A stretch of DNA of 64,000 nucleotides from Sphaerochaeta pleomorpha str. Grapes (GCF_000236685.1 NC_016633.1:372001-436000), one strand, 5' to 3'. Numbered from the stretch's first letter, positions 1 to 10,367 are shown. Notes: generated by a model not told the origin, from the sequence alone. Numbers and translations: made by a program.

Positions 1-41
1 ATTGCGATACAGTAATTCCAATTGGACAGGAGGAAGTTTGC

Positions 42-1085
42 ATGCCTGAAAATCATATTGCAACGATTGGTAAATTTTCAGTGGGGAAGGGGAAACCGGT
101 GCTTGTACAGACTATGTACGACAGTCCCATTCCCCATTCTCCAAAAGAACAGGATGCCCTGTTAAGACGGCTTGGAACGCTCAATGCAATGGGTTGTGAT
201 ATTATTCGATTCTCCTACCCCAGTGACGATGACCACCAGGCTTTTTCCTTTCTCTGTAAGCATAGTCCGATGCCTGTCGTGGCAGATATTCATTTTGACT
301 ACAAGCTGGCTCTTGCAGCAATCGAATGCGGTTGCCAGAAAATCAGGATAAACCCGGGGAATATTGGATCTCGTTGGAAAGTCGATGAAGTCGTAAAAAG
401 CGCAAAAGACCATGGCATTGCCATCCGTATAGGCTTGAACAGCGGTTCCTTGCCAAAAGGTTCTGAACCGATGCATCTGTTGATGGTTCATTCAGCCTTG
501 GAATACTTAGCCTGGTTTGAACAGGCTGGCTTTACCAATTCGGTCGTGTCCCTGAAAGCCAGTGATGTAGAGACAACGTATCAGGCTAATCTGTTGTTTT
601 CTGAACAGAGTGGGTATCCTCTGCATCTTGGGGTAACCGAAGCAGGTTCGGTGGTCTCTTCAGTGACAAGGTCTACGTGGACTTTGGGACGCTTGCTAAA
701 CCAGGGAATCGGGAATACCATAAGAATCAGCATTACCGGTGACATTGAGACGGAAGTACAGGCCGGGGTTGAATTGCTGCGGACCCTAAATATGAGAACG
801 GGGGGAATCCGTATTGTCAGTTGCCCTCGGTGTGGAAGGCATAGTTTTGATTCACAGGGATTCCTTCAATCCGTAGAAAAAGACTTGCTTACCATTGATA
901 AGGATTTGACCGTAGCTATCATGGGCTGTCAGGTCAATGGCCCAGGTGAAGCAAGCCATGCCGATATTGCAATAACCGGAATTGGAAAAAGCGTCTTTCT
1001 CTATGAAAAAGGTGTCTTATCCAAAGAAGTGACTGTAGAAGGTGCAAAGCAAGCCCTATTGGAAGCCGTTTCGAATGCAAAATAA
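42..1085 (+). CDS. ispG: 4-hydroxy-3-methylbut-2-enyl diphosphate synthase (IspG/GcpE)
   Basis: Penultimate enzyme of the non-mevalonate (MEP) isoprenoid pathway: a cytosolic iron-sulfur enzyme reducing methylerythritol cyclodiphosphate to HMBPP. The 347-residue protein has the bacterial two-domain length: an N-terminal TIM barrel, then a C-terminal [4Fe-4S] domain with CPRC at residues 261-264 and the GCQVNGPGE block with the third cysteine near 296. An AGGAGG ribosome-binding site lies about 8 bases before the ATG. Its last codons overlap the start of uvrA by 11 bases, so the two are probably co-translated. Upstream sequence is outside the window, so the operon head is unknown. Confidence 0.97.
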   Translation: MPENHIATIGKFSVGKGKPVLVQTMYDSPIPHSPKEQDALLRRLGTLNAMGCDIIRFSYPSDDDHQAFSFLCKHSPMPVVADIHFDYKLALAAIECGCQKIRINPGNIGSRWKVDEVVKSAKDHGIAIRIGLNSGSLPKGSEPMHLLMVHSALEYLAWFEQAGFTNSVVSLKASDVETTYQANLLFSEQSGYPLHLGVTEAGSVVSSVTRSTWTLGRLLNQGIGNTIRISITGDIETEVQAGVELLRTLNMRTGGIRIVSCPRCGRHSFDSQGFLQSVEKDLLTIDKDLTVAIMGCQVNGPGEASHADIAITGIGKSVFLYEKGVLSKEVTVEGAKQALLEAVSNAK

Positions 1086-3909
1086 ACTCATAATCAAAGG
1101 TGCCCGCGAGCACAATCTGAAAAACATAGATATCGAACTGGAAAAGGATAAGCTCATAGTCATAACCGGATTGTCCGGAAGTGGCAAGAGCTCCCTCGCT
1201 TTCGACACGATTTTTGCCGAGGGGCAAAGAAGATATGTGGAAAGCCTGAGTGCCTATGCAAGGCAATTCCTTGACAGGATGGACAAACCTGATGTTGATT
1301 ACATGGAAGGTTTGAGCCCTGCCATTGCGATAGAACAGAAATCAACGCATAAAAACCCTCGTTCGACAATGGGTACCATTACCGAGATTTACGACTACTA
1401 CCGGTTGCTCTGGGCTAGGATTGGGATCCCCCATTGTCCCCATTGCGGGAGAGAAATCAGTGAGATGACCATAGACCAGATAATCGATGCTATTTTCAAG
1501 GCCAAGGAAGATAGCAAGATACTGGTAAGCGCCCCTGTTGCAATCGGTAAGAAAGGTGAGTTCAAAAAAGTATTTGAAGATGCTAAAACCTCTGGATTCC
1601 AAAGGGTCAAGGTCGACGGGAAAATGCTTGACCTCGAGGAGCCGATTCTATTGGACAAGCAACAGAAGCATTCCATCGACATAGTCGTCGACCGCTTGAT
1701 TCTCCGCCCCGATGTCCGGCAACGATTGGCTTCAAGCATTGAAACCTGTAATGAAATGACCAATGGCTTGGTGAAAATTACATTTATCGGTGATGATTCG
1801 AGCGAATTCGAGGAAATCTACAGTGAACGCAACAGCTGTTCACATTGCGGGATTACATTGCCGGAACTGGAACCCAGGCTGTTCAGTTTCAACAACCCTT
1901 TCGGAGCCTGTCCCGATTGCAATGGCTTGGGAGTCAAGACTGAGTTCGATCCCGACCTGATTATCCCAGATTATGGTAAAAGCTTCAACGAGGGTGCGAT
2001 CGCAACACAGAATCCAGAGGCAGAATGGTCAAAGGTCCAGTTTCTGGCATTGGCAAAACGGTACGGCTTTACGTTGGACACACCCTTCAACAAGTTGGAT
2101 GCAACGGTTATCAAAGCCATCCTCTATGGGACAAAGGAACGATTGCCCATGGAGTACAACAACGAGAAAAACCGTCAGCAATACAAAATTGAAAAACCCT
2201 ATCCGGGCATTATCCCTGACTTGCAACGTAGATATTACGAGACAAACAGCATGCAGATACGTATGTGGATGAACAATTTCCAGACATCCCATACCTGTGC
2301 TACCTGTAAAGGCGAACGTTTGAAAATCGAAGCCCTTGCAGTTACCGTCAATGGAATGAGTATCATGGACGCCACCAGGCTCTCGGTAAAGAAGTCCATT
2401 GAGTTCTTCCAGAGCATCGAACTGACAGAAAACCAGAAGATCATCACCATGCAGGTACTCAAGGAAATCCGTGCACGCCTGCAGTTCCTGTCCAATGTAG
2501 GGTTGAATTACCTTACCCTGGATAGAAGCAGTTCAACCTTGAGCGGGGGAGAAGCCCAACGTATCAGGCTGGCAACCCAGATAGGCTCTGCGTTAAGCGG
2601 TGTACTGTATGTTTTGGATGAACCCTCCATAGGGTTGCACCAACGCGACAACCAAAAATTGATCGATACCTTGAAAAACCTTCGAGACCTGGGAAATACC
2701 GTTCTGGTCGTTGAGCATGATGAGGCTACTATCAGGGAAGCAGACTATGTTGTCGACCTTGGTCCGGGAGCTGGTACCCAGGGAGGCTATATCATAGCCC
2801 AGGGGACTCCTGAGGAAATTGAAAAGAATCCTAGCAGCATTACAGGGCAGTTTTTGTCCAGAAAACTGACAATAGCGATTCCCAGGGAACGAAGGAAGGG
2901 CAACGGGAATTGTATCCGGATCGAGGGGGCTTGCAAAAACAACCTCAAGCATATCGATGTTGATATCCCACTCGGTAAAATGGTCGTGTTCACCGGGGTT
3001 TCGGGAAGTGGAAAAAGTTCCTTGCTCAATGAAGTACTTCTTCCGGCTGTGAAGCGGGAATTGAACAAGAAGGCACCTGATTTTGAAGGATATAGTTCGA
3101 TTAAGGGTGTTGAATTCATTGATAAGGTAATCAATATCGACCAAAGTGCGATTGGCCGGACACCAAGGAGCAATCCTGCAACCTATGTAGGGGTGTTCAC
3201 AGCCATACGTGACTTGTTCGCATCACTTCCTGAAAGCAAGGCCAGGGGATATAAAAGCGGGAGATTCTCTTTTAATGTAAGCGGAGGCCGTTGCGAAAAC
3301 TGCAAAGGTGACGGTACGCTGAAGATCGAAATGAACTTTCTTCCTGATGTCTATGTAACCTGTGATGTATGCCATGGCAAACGATTCAACCAGGAAACAC
3401 TGGCAGTCCGTTACAAAGGCAAGAATATTGCCGATGTTTTGAACATGACAATGTCTGAGGCTGCCGAATTCTTCAGTGCCATTCCTTCGATCAAACGAAA
3501 GCTTGATACATTGATATCTGTTGGACTTGATTACATCAAACTCGGTCAAAGCGCTTTGACCCTCAGCGGTGGTGAAGCCCAGCGAGTCAAACTCAGCCTG
3601 GAGCTCTCCAAATACGGAACCGGGAAAACCCTCTATGTATTGGATGAACCTACCACAGGCCTGCACTTTGCCGATGTCAAGAAATTGATGGAAGTCATCA
3701 ACCGCCTTGTAGACAGTGGCAATACTGTATTGCTTATAGAACACAACCTGGACGTCATAAAACAGGCAGATTACCTGATTGACCTAGGTCCAGAAGGTGG
3801 CGATGGCGGAGGAATGGTCGTCTCGACGGGTACTCCTGAGCAAGTTTCCCTATGCAAAGAGTCTTTCACGGGGTATTATCTTGCTCAGATGCTCCATGAA
3901 ACACAATAG
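1075..3909 (+). CDS. uvrA: Excinuclease ABC subunit A
   Basis: Damage-recognition ATPase of nucleotide excision repair. The 944-residue protein has the full UvrA layout: Walker A GLSGSGKSS near residue 33, a CxxC zinc module (CPHCG near 125), a second cysteine group (CSHCG, CPDCNGLG), the ABC signature LSGGEAQRIRLA near 495, a second Walker A GVSGSGKSS near 645, a C-terminal zinc finger (CENCKGDG ... CDVCHGKRF) and a second LSGGEAQRVKL. The ATG at 1075 inside the ispG tail is chosen because the protein then begins MQNKLIIKGAREHNLKN, as in the family; an in-frame start 33 bases upstream would add a non-conserved extension. The lptD gene overlaps its 3' end by 14 bases. Confidence 0.97.
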   Translation: MQNKLIIKGAREHNLKNIDIELEKDKLIVITGLSGSGKSSLAFDTIFAEGQRRYVESLSAYARQFLDRMDKPDVDYMEGLSPAIAIEQKSTHKNPRSTMGTITEIYDYYRLLWARIGIPHCPHCGREISEMTIDQIIDAIFKAKEDSKILVSAPVAIGKKGEFKKVFEDAKTSGFQRVKVDGKMLDLEEPILLDKQQKHSIDIVVDRLILRPDVRQRLASSIETCNEMTNGLVKITFIGDDSSEFEEIYSERNSCSHCGITLPELEPRLFSFNNPFGACPDCNGLGVKTEFDPDLIIPDYGKSFNEGAIATQNPEAEWSKVQFLALAKRYGFTLDTPFNKLDATVIKAILYGTKERLPMEYNNEKNRQQYKIEKPYPGIIPDLQRRYYETNSMQIRMWMNNFQTSHTCATCKGERLKIEALAVTVNGMSIMDATRLSVKKSIEFFQSIELTENQKIITMQVLKEIRARLQFLSNVGLNYLTLDRSSSTLSGGEAQRIRLATQIGSALSGVLYVLDEPSIGLHQRDNQKLIDTLKNLRDLGNTVLVVEHDEATIREADYVVDLGPGAGTQGGYIIAQGTPEEIEKNPSSITGQFLSRKLTIAIPRERRKGNGNCIRIEGACKNNLKHIDVDIPLGKMVVFTGVSGSGKSSLLNEVLLPAVKRELNKKAPDFEGYSSIKGVEFIDKVINIDQSAIGRTPRSNPATYVGVFTAIRDLFASLPESKARGYKSGRFSFNVSGGRCENCKGDGTLKIEMNFLPDVYVTCDVCHGKRFNQETLAVRYKGKNIADVLNMTMSEAAEFFSAIPSIKRKLDTLISVGLDYIKLGQSALTLSGGEAQRVKLSLELSKYGTGKTLYVLDEPTTGLHFADVKKLMEVINRLVDSGNTVLLIEHNLDVIKQADYLIDLGPEGGDGGGMVVSTGTPEQVSLCKESFTGYYLAQMLHETQ

Positions 3910-6900
3910 AGAAGAACTATACAGAAAAGTGTTTTTGCTTGCACTCCTTTTTATGGTGTGCAGCTTTTCTGTATTTGCTGATATTGCAACCGATACGCTT
4001 CTTATGTCACTTTCCATCTCTAGTGCAACGAAAGAAGAACTGGAGCAAATGGTTTCTATCAGGGATTTGCCCCTGGGAACTGAAGAAGAGATGCGCAAGT
4101 CACTGTATGCGCTGTATTCAATTGAGGAACTGCAACTCAAAGCCCCTGACCTAACAGACTCCCCCCAGGACTATAAACTGACGATAGTGCACGCAGATTC
4201 CGCTATCAACAAGGTGCAAGATGCCTCATTGGTTGTACTGGAAGGAAATGTAACGGTAGAGTTCTCCTTGGCCGACGAGGAAAAACCGAAAACACTGACT
4301 GCCAATAAGATGATTCTTGACCTTGCCAATACCCGTTTGAGTGCTTTTGGTTCAGTGAACTTTATCGACCCTTCCGATCAAAGTTCTGTCCAAGAAATGA
4401 CTGGGGACATCATTACCCTCAACTGGAGTACCCGCTGTTTAACAGTGAGCGGGGGTACTACCAAGACAGAACGGAAAAACAGCGAAGATAAAACCGTTTC
4501 ATTTTTTACCTCCGGTGAGCAGATTACCTATATGGGCTCCGACAACACCATTTTCTTTGATGAAGGTTTCATTACAACCAACAAGGAAAACGCTTATTCC
4601 TCAATCACCGCAAAAAGCCTTTCGTTGCTCAGTGGCGGCGATATTCTGGTAAACAATGCTTACCTTTCGATTGGCAGGGTTCCCGTCCTATGGGTTCCTG
4701 TTTTCTTTTTCCCTGGATCTACGATGGTTGGAAACCCTGCAATGGGATTTACCAGTGATCGGGGAATGTTTGTCAATACAACCTTTGAACTGTACGGTAC
4801 TTATCCAAACATCAAAGCCAATTCCCAAAGCAGCTTCTCCAGCCTGCTTGCCAAAGCCGATACGAATACAAAAACAAAAGAAGGGCCCTTGTATAGAGAT
4901 TTGGAAGAAAACGAAGCTTTAGGCGATCTGGAAACCTGGGCACAGGAAAGTGATTCCTATCTTGTTGTATTTGCTGACAGTTATGAATACAGCGGGGTTT
5001 CCCTTGGTTTTGAAACGAATAATACGTTCCTCCAGAAAAAAGCCTCGGTGGCATCGAATCTTTGCCTGGCACTACACCCTGATGGATATGAGACCCTTAT
5101 AAGCTATAGCGACTATCCTGTTTTGCGATACATTTCCGAGACTAAACTGCTTCTCGATACCTCTTGGGCTGATCTGAGCATTCTCATTCCCTTCTATTCG
5201 GATCCTAAAGCAAAACGAATCTATGCAAACAGGTTGACAAGTTTCTCGGTCGATTCACTGTTCGGAGCCAACCAGGAATTCCCCTCGGATTTTTCCAGTG
5301 ATATCAGTTCCTTTACCTGGATTGCCAAAGGGAGTTTCAAACTGCCTGTTGAAAATCTCTCGCCTTATGTTAAAAGCCTTGAAATCACGACCTTGAACGC
5401 CTCAATCAATTACTCCTGGCAAACGGTAGACGGTGAATATGGTTATTTCATAAATTCCGTTATGTTGCCCGAATTGAGTGCAAAGATGACTGGTACGCTT
5501 TTTTCCTTCTCCCGTCAGATTGAAACAAAAAAGAAGAAAACCACAGAAGCAGAGACTGTAACTACCTATGAACGCCAACTCAGTCTGGCAAATAAAAGGT
5601 TTTTTGACTCTGAAGCAAAATTTACCTTTGCAGCACCGGTAACCTTGGAAGATCCCTATAGAAAAGTTACTGTCGCTTCAACCTCTGAGACGAAAGAAAC
5701 GGATAATACACAATATATTTCATTGGGATATACAATTGATGAAAAGTACTACTATTCACTCGAAGCTACAGAAGGATATATTTCCGATTGGGAGAGTTCC
5801 AAGGAAATATATAACCTGACCAAAGGTGTCTTGAAACTCGATGCCCAGGCTCATCCTGATCTATTTTCCTTCACCCAGACTTTGACCCCACAGGTCACCA
5901 GCAAAGAGGACAGGACAAAAACAGAATACCTAACCGAAGGAATATATGTTTCTGCCTCAACGATTGCAAGCATACCGTTGCTCGGTCTTACCTACACACT
6001 CAGTGAGCGGCTGTATTCCTACTCAGCCTCCTATAGCGAAGGATTTGATGCAGTAACCAAAACATCCTCCTTTGACTTCACCAAAGACTATGTTACTACC
6101 CACCAACTAAAGTTTTCAAAGTCGTATGCTATTCGTTCCGGGACTTTCAGTCCTTCCGTGACTGCTACGCTGCCACCTCTTGATTCAATAGTGCTGCCTG
6201 CATTCAGCTACAAGACAGGCAATTGGTTATTCTTCGATTCCTTCAAATTCAAAGCAAACACCGCAGGAATACTCGAAGGGAACCTCATCACCTCCTCTGC
6301 TACCTTTACCTCCCCGGTATTCTCGTCCTCCCTTACAGGGACATATCAACTATCTGAATACGAAGATTCCAAATGGGAACCTTTCGATGCAACCGGAAAC
6401 GCAACGTTGAACCTTTTCAACAAGAAGGTCAGCCTGCAGGAAAAATTCAAGTTCGAGGCTGTATCGTCCTCGGGGGATGCAAATTATTTTTCAACGCTTT
6501 CCTCTACGTTGCAGGTACCCTCGATTACGACAACCTTGGATTTTACAGGTGTCTATGATGCACTGAAGCTCTCTACCTGGAATACGAAGGTGGTACTCAA
6601 TGACATTACATTTGCCTGGTGGAAAAATCGCATCCAATTGAAACTCGGGCTGGATACATCCCTTTCTGTTAATTTTCTGGATTACTATGCAACCACCTTC
6701 GGCATTACGGCCAAAGTCGGCTTTTCTATAGCAGAGTTTTTGGATTTCAAGTTCTCAGTGACCAGTTCCAATACAGGGTTCTATTCCTATTACGATGGTG
6801 ACTCGTTTTCGTTTGCCTCGATGTGGGAAGATTTAGCCAACTCCTTCGATTTCTTTGGTGATGGAAGGAATCAGACACAGTTCAATATGTCATCAGTTTC

Positions 6901-7096
6901 CGCTGAACTGACCCACTATATGGACGATTGGTCTTTGAATTGTAAATACAAGGGAAGTGTAGTATTATCTGATAATCAATACAGCTGGGTTCCAATTGTT
7001 TCGATATTCTTGCAATGGAAAACAATTCCTGAGCTGAAAGTAGATGAAAACTGGACGGAAACCTCTGGTATCTGGAGTTCCACCAGCGCAACATAG
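3896..7096 (+). CDS. lptD: LptD/OstA-like outer-membrane assembly protein
   Basis: A 1066-residue exported protein. Residues 1-28 form a signal peptide (charged start, hydrophobic LLALLFMVCSF, cleavage after FA). Residues about 90-240 look like an OstA/LptA-type beta-jellyroll (alternating strands with VLEGNVTVEF and LTANKMILDL). The remaining 700 residues are rich in aromatic and Ser/Thr beta strands typical of a large barrel, ending in strands such as FLQWKTIPEL. In treponemes the gene after uvrA is the LptD homologue, and this locus has the same order. The ATG at 3896 lies inside the uvrA end; the open frame extends upstream but would precede the signal peptide. Role in lipid or LPS-like export is inferred: Sphaerochaeta-type envelopes need not contain classical LPS. 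Confidence 0.85.
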   Translation: MKHNREELYRKVFLLALLFMVCSFSVFADIATDTLLMSLSISSATKEELEQMVSIRDLPLGTEEEMRKSLYALYSIEELQLKAPDLTDSPQDYKLTIVHADSAINKVQDASLVVLEGNVTVEFSLADEEKPKTLTANKMILDLANTRLSAFGSVNFIDPSDQSSVQEMTGDIITLNWSTRCLTVSGGTTKTERKNSEDKTVSFFTSGEQITYMGSDNTIFFDEGFITTNKENAYSSITAKSLSLLSGGDILVNNAYLSIGRVPVLWVPVFFFPGSTMVGNPAMGFTSDRGMFVNTTFELYGTYPNIKANSQSSFSSLLAKADTNTKTKEGPLYRDLEENEALGDLETWAQESDSYLVVFADSYEYSGVSLGFETNNTFLQKKASVASNLCLALHPDGYETLISYSDYPVLRYISETKLLLDTSWADLSILIPFYSDPKAKRIYANRLTSFSVDSLFGANQEFPSDFSSDISSFTWIAKGSFKLPVENLSPYVKSLEITTLNASINYSWQTVDGEYGYFINSVMLPELSAKMTGTLFSFSRQIETKKKKTTEAETVTTYERQLSLANKRFFDSEAKFTFAAPVTLEDPYRKVTVASTSETKETDNTQYISLGYTIDEKYYYSLEATEGYISDWESSKEIYNLTKGVLKLDAQAHPDLFSFTQTLTPQVTSKEDRTKTEYLTEGIYVSASTIASIPLLGLTYTLSERLYSYSASYSEGFDAVTKTSSFDFTKDYVTTHQLKFSKSYAIRSGTFSPSVTATLPPLDSIVLPAFSYKTGNWLFFDSFKFKANTAGILEGNLITSSATFTSPVFSSSLTGTYQLSEYEDSKWEPFDATGNATLNLFNKKVSLQEKFKFEAVSSSGDANYFSTLSSTLQVPSITTTLDFTGVYDALKLSTWNTKVVLNDITFAWWKNRIQLKLGLDTSLSVNFLDYYATTFGITAKVGFSIAEFLDFKFSVTSSNTGFYSYYDGDSFSFASMWEDLANSFDFFGDGRNQTQFNMSSVSAELTHYMDDWSLNCKYKGSVVLSDNQYSWVPIVSIFLQWKTIPELKVDENWTETSGIWSSTSAT

Positions 7097-7104
7097 GAAA
7101 CTAG

Positions 7105-8088
7105 ATGGATAGAAATATCGAGTTTGATAGCGAAGAACAAATGTGCAGGGTGTGCGGGATCAACGATCGAAATATACCATATATGGAGATGTTGTTAGGT
7201 TGTGATTTGTTTGTGAAAGGGATAAGTCTTTCATACACAGGTGATAATAACACCGTAGGCATTTTGTTTTCCTCCTTGCTAAACAGGCTCAAACAATTGG
7301 CAGACAAACAGATCCTGGTAAGTGAAGCTGAAATTTTCATGGAATTCCAAAGCTTGAAAAATACACCTTCGGCTTTTTCGGCAAGCCAAATAGTGGAACC
7401 GGAAGAAAAACCTTTCATCTATGTCCAGAATCGTTTTGCCTATCCAAAGGGACCAAGGCAGGAACAATATATCCGTGCAATGGAAAACAGCCAGATAGTC
7501 TTTGGTATAGGCCCTGCAGGTACGGGAAAGACATTTTTGGCCATTACGTATGCATTGAGTCTTCTCCTAAGTGGAAAAAGACAGAAACTCATCCTTACCA
7601 GGCCAATCGTTGAAGCGGGGGAGAATCTAGGGTTTTTACCGGGAGACCTTGCCCAAAAGATCAATCCTTACCTCAGACCGCTCTATGATGCAATGGAAAC
7701 CATGATAACGGCCTCAAATATACATCGTCTGGAAGAAAACGATAGCATTGAGATAGCTCCCTTGGCCTATATGCGGGGGCGGTCTTTGCAGAATGCAATT
7801 GTCATTTTAGACGAAGCACAGAATACCACTCGTGAACAGATGCAGATGTTTCTCACCAGACTTGGTGAAAATTGCTCTGCCATTATTACCGGTGATATAT
7901 CCCAGGTAGATTTACCTCGCAACAAAGACAGTGGACTGATCCATGCCATCAAATTACTCGAAGGCATAGAAGGGATCGAAATCGTTACGTTTGATTCCCG
8001 TGATGTAGTCAGGAGTAGGATAGTACAGAAAATCATTGATGCCTATGCATCGGAATCAGAGCGGGGAGCAAGGGGCAACGTGAGATGA
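7105..8088 (+). CDS. phoH: PhoH-family ATPase
   Basis: Cytosolic P-loop protein of the PhoH family (PhoH/YbeZ), 327 residues. The Walker A motif GPAGTGKTFLAI is near residue 136, followed by LTRPIVEAGENLGFLPGD and Walker B VILDEAQN near 233, with GDISQVDLP further on. The N-terminal 110 residues match the KH-like region seen in this family. AGGAAA precedes the ATG, eight bases after lptD stops. It sits immediately before pgpH, ybeY and a CBS protein, the common phoH-ybeY-ybeX neighbourhood linked to rRNA maturation and RNA turnover. It overlaps pgpH through ATGA. Confidence 0.95.
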   Translation: MDRNIEFDSEEQMCRVCGINDRNIPYMEMLLGCDLFVKGISLSYTGDNNTVGILFSSLLNRLKQLADKQILVSEAEIFMEFQSLKNTPSAFSASQIVEPEEKPFIYVQNRFAYPKGPRQEQYIRAMENSQIVFGIGPAGTGKTFLAITYALSLLLSGKRQKLILTRPIVEAGENLGFLPGDLAQKINPYLRPLYDAMETMITASNIHRLEENDSIEIAPLAYMRGRSLQNAIVILDEAQNTTREQMQMFLTRLGENCSAIITGDISQVDLPRNKDSGLIHAIKLLEGIEGIEIVTFDSRDVVRSRIVQKIIDAYASESERGARGNVR

Positions 8089-10223
8089 GTAAACGAATCC
8101 AGGGATCGTTAGGGATGCCAAAAACTCAGAAGAAAGGAAAAGCACTGCTGATTATCATGACTTTTTTGATAATGGCCAGTGCCATGGCGATTCCCATATT
8201 GCTTACCATAAACCCTTCGGGAACTACGCGCTCTTTTGCAATCAACTATAAAAGCGGGGAACTTGCAAACGAAGATGTCTTTGCAACCTCCTCGTTCCAG
8301 TACCTTGATGAGGAAAAAACAAAAGGGATGCGTGAGCAAGAGTATGCCAAAATCCTCCCTAATTTTTCCTTCTCATTGAAAGGGACAACGACTTCCATGG
8401 AAAGGGTAAGGAGCTTTAAGCAAGCATGGGAAAATCCGGAAACCGCAGTGACCGACCTGTCCTTGTTCTTTGCCGAAAACCGACTAACCGACCAAGCTAA
8501 TGTCCGTGGGCGGTTTTCTTCGCTTAGCCCTGATGTTCGGTCCCAGATGCTTGAGGCCCTTTCGGCAGCTATGGAGACAATCCTGCAGAAAGGATTGTTT
8601 TCCTCGGATTCCATAAACAGGCTGATAGACCAGGGTTATGGGTATTATACGATTATCAATACGATTTCCATGGCAAAGGCAGAAAAAGCAGACAAGATAC
8701 CGTTCCAGGAAGCTGTTACGAAGGAAAAAATCGAAGACGCCCTCCATTCCTGGGTTTCCCCCTATATCCAACTCTACCCTGGTTTTCAACCTGATTTGCT
8801 TTTCGATACCCTGAAATTACTTGCTGAAGTAAACGTCGTATATGATGAAGCAAGTACACTTTTGTTGCGCGAGGAAGCAGAGAAAAGGATTTCCCCTATC
8901 TATGTCAATGTCAAACGTGGACAGAAAATCGTAACGAAAGACACGGTAATCACAGAGGAACAACTGGACCTCCTCTCCAAGATGAACAATTCTTACTTAC
9001 AGTATACGTGGTTGGAAATCTTCGGGCGAAGTGTCTTTATTATATTGATAACCATTGGATCCCTCTATGTCTTCATCATGTTTTTGAAAAATGACAAACG
9101 GATATATCTTTATATCAATTTAATGCTTATTTCCGTATTTGTTACTGAAATAGTCTTGTACTTCCTTGCCAGATATATTGCCGACTCCTCGATAATGATG
9201 AGGGATTCCTATCTTCCTATACTCTTTGCCCCGGTGTTTGTCTCGCATATAACCAGTAAAAAGCGTTTGGGCATTATTACCGCTTTCCTGTTATCCTGTT
9301 ATGCAATGCTTTTGCCATTGAGTTCTTCCATGGCGTTCTTCTTTGGAATGACGACAGCAGGAAGCTGTCTGTATTGTTTCAGGTTCTCAGGCAAACGTCT
9401 CGATGATATCTTCAATTGGTTCTATGCTTGCATATCCAGTTGTTTCCTTGCATTATGTCTGACATTGCTATCAGGGTTTACCTTTGCAGGGGTTTTGCCC
9501 TACCTTGGTGGTCTCATTGTAAACATTACCCTGTCCATCGTCCTTGTTGATGTATTAGTGCCACTTTGCGAGCGTCTGTTCAATATCCCAACTGCCTACA
9601 GGCTCAGTGAATTGGCCTTTGCTGACAGTCCGGTTCTCGATCGGCTGGGAGCTTTGGCCCAAGGGACATATAATCACAGCAGATATGTTTCCGAGCTTGC
9701 CTATAATGCGGCAAAGGCCATTGGTGCCGATGCAATGCTTGCCAGGGTAGGGGGAATGTATCATGACATCGGGAAGGCAGATCATCCTGAATATTTTGTT
9801 GAAAACCAAGGACAGGAAAACAAGCATGACGAGATCAAGCCAAGCTTATCGGTTGCCATTATAAAGAGCCATGTCAAGCTGGGAATTGAAAAAGGAAGGG
9901 ATGCAGGCCTGCCCCAGGAAGTCTTGGATATTATTGCACAGCACCATGGGGACGATGTTATCAGTTATTTCTACAACGAGGCAAAAGAAGAGGCTGCAAA
10001 AACCGGAAGGGAAGTAAAGCAGGAGGATTATTCGTATAATGGAGATCCCCCGACTTCCCCTGAGGCTGCAATCGTCATGCTGTCTGACTGTGTCGAGGCT
10101 GCAAGCAGGACATTGAAGAAACCGAACCCTTCCAAAATACGAAAAATTGATCCATTCGGTTATCATGGGGAAAATCGAGAGAAACCAGCTTGGGCAATCA
10201 AGGCTTTCGCTCACCGATCTTGA
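8085..10223 (+). CDS. pgpH: 7TM-HD family c-di-AMP phosphodiesterase-like protein, apparently frameshifted near its C terminus
   Basis: Membrane phosphodiesterase of the PgpH/YqfF type. Visible parts: an N-terminal membrane anchor (about 22-45), an extracytoplasmic helical region (about 60-300), a bundle of seven membrane helices (about 305-480) and a cytosolic HD domain with HSRYV, YHDIGK and QHHGDD. Known family members hydrolyse c-di-AMP. The frame as read ends in a non-family tail (DPFGYHGENREKP...). A +1 shift at the A-run 10142-10146 continues the normal family ending (LIHSVIMGKIERNQL, then RLSLTDLDVV and DHHRIEYP) to 10353, which leaves the usual short gap before ybeY. This may be a sequence error, a real mutation or slippage. 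The start overlaps phoH by ATGA. Confidence 0.88.
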   Translation: MSKRIQGSLGMPKTQKKGKALLIIMTFLIMASAMAIPILLTINPSGTTRSFAINYKSGELANEDVFATSSFQYLDEEKTKGMREQEYAKILPNFSFSLKGTTTSMERVRSFKQAWENPETAVTDLSLFFAENRLTDQANVRGRFSSLSPDVRSQMLEALSAAMETILQKGLFSSDSINRLIDQGYGYYTIINTISMAKAEKADKIPFQEAVTKEKIEDALHSWVSPYIQLYPGFQPDLLFDTLKLLAEVNVVYDEASTLLLREEAEKRISPIYVNVKRGQKIVTKDTVITEEQLDLLSKMNNSYLQYTWLEIFGRSVFIILITIGSLYVFIMFLKNDKRIYLYINLMLISVFVTEIVLYFLARYIADSSIMMRDSYLPILFAPVFVSHITSKKRLGIITAFLLSCYAMLLPLSSSMAFFFGMTTAGSCLYCFRFSGKRLDDIFNWFYACISSCFLALCLTLLSGFTFAGVLPYLGGLIVNITLSIVLVDVLVPLCERLFNIPTAYRLSELAFADSPVLDRLGALAQGTYNHSRYVSELAYNAAKAIGADAMLARVGGMYHDIGKADHPEYFVENQGQENKHDEIKPSLSVAIIKSHVKLGIEKGRDAGLPQEVLDIIAQHHGDDVISYFYNEAKEEAAKTGREVKQEDYSYNGDPPTSPEAAIVMLSDCVEAASRTLKKPNPSKIRKIDPFGYHGENREKPAWAIKAFAHRS

Positions 10224-10353
10224 TGTTGTAGGAAATTCCTTTCTCCAGACTTTGATAGGACGTGACCACCACAGAATCGAGTATCCTGACGAACAAAGCC
10301 AGGAGGAAGCGGCACAGGCTGCTGCCTTAAAAAACAATAAACCACAACCATAA
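10142..10353 (+). pseudogene. Out-of-frame C-terminal segment of pgpH
   Basis: Read one base forward of the main pgpH frame, this stretch encodes about 68 residues matching the C-terminal end expected of 7TM-HD proteins, including SLTDLDVVGNSFLQ and GRDHHRIEYPDEQ, and stops at 10353. It has no ribosome-binding site of its own; the first in-frame initiator would be a TTG at 10147. Removing one A from the five-A run 10142-10146 would fuse it in frame to the upstream HD domain, giving one protein of about 755 residues ending 14 bases before ybeY. Confidence 0.75.
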
Positions 10354-10367
10354 GATAGGAGTGATTA

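Noticed and set aside
1-41. Possible 3' end of an upstream gene (a TAA at 13-15).
   Set aside because: Only four codons are visible, too little to support a gene.
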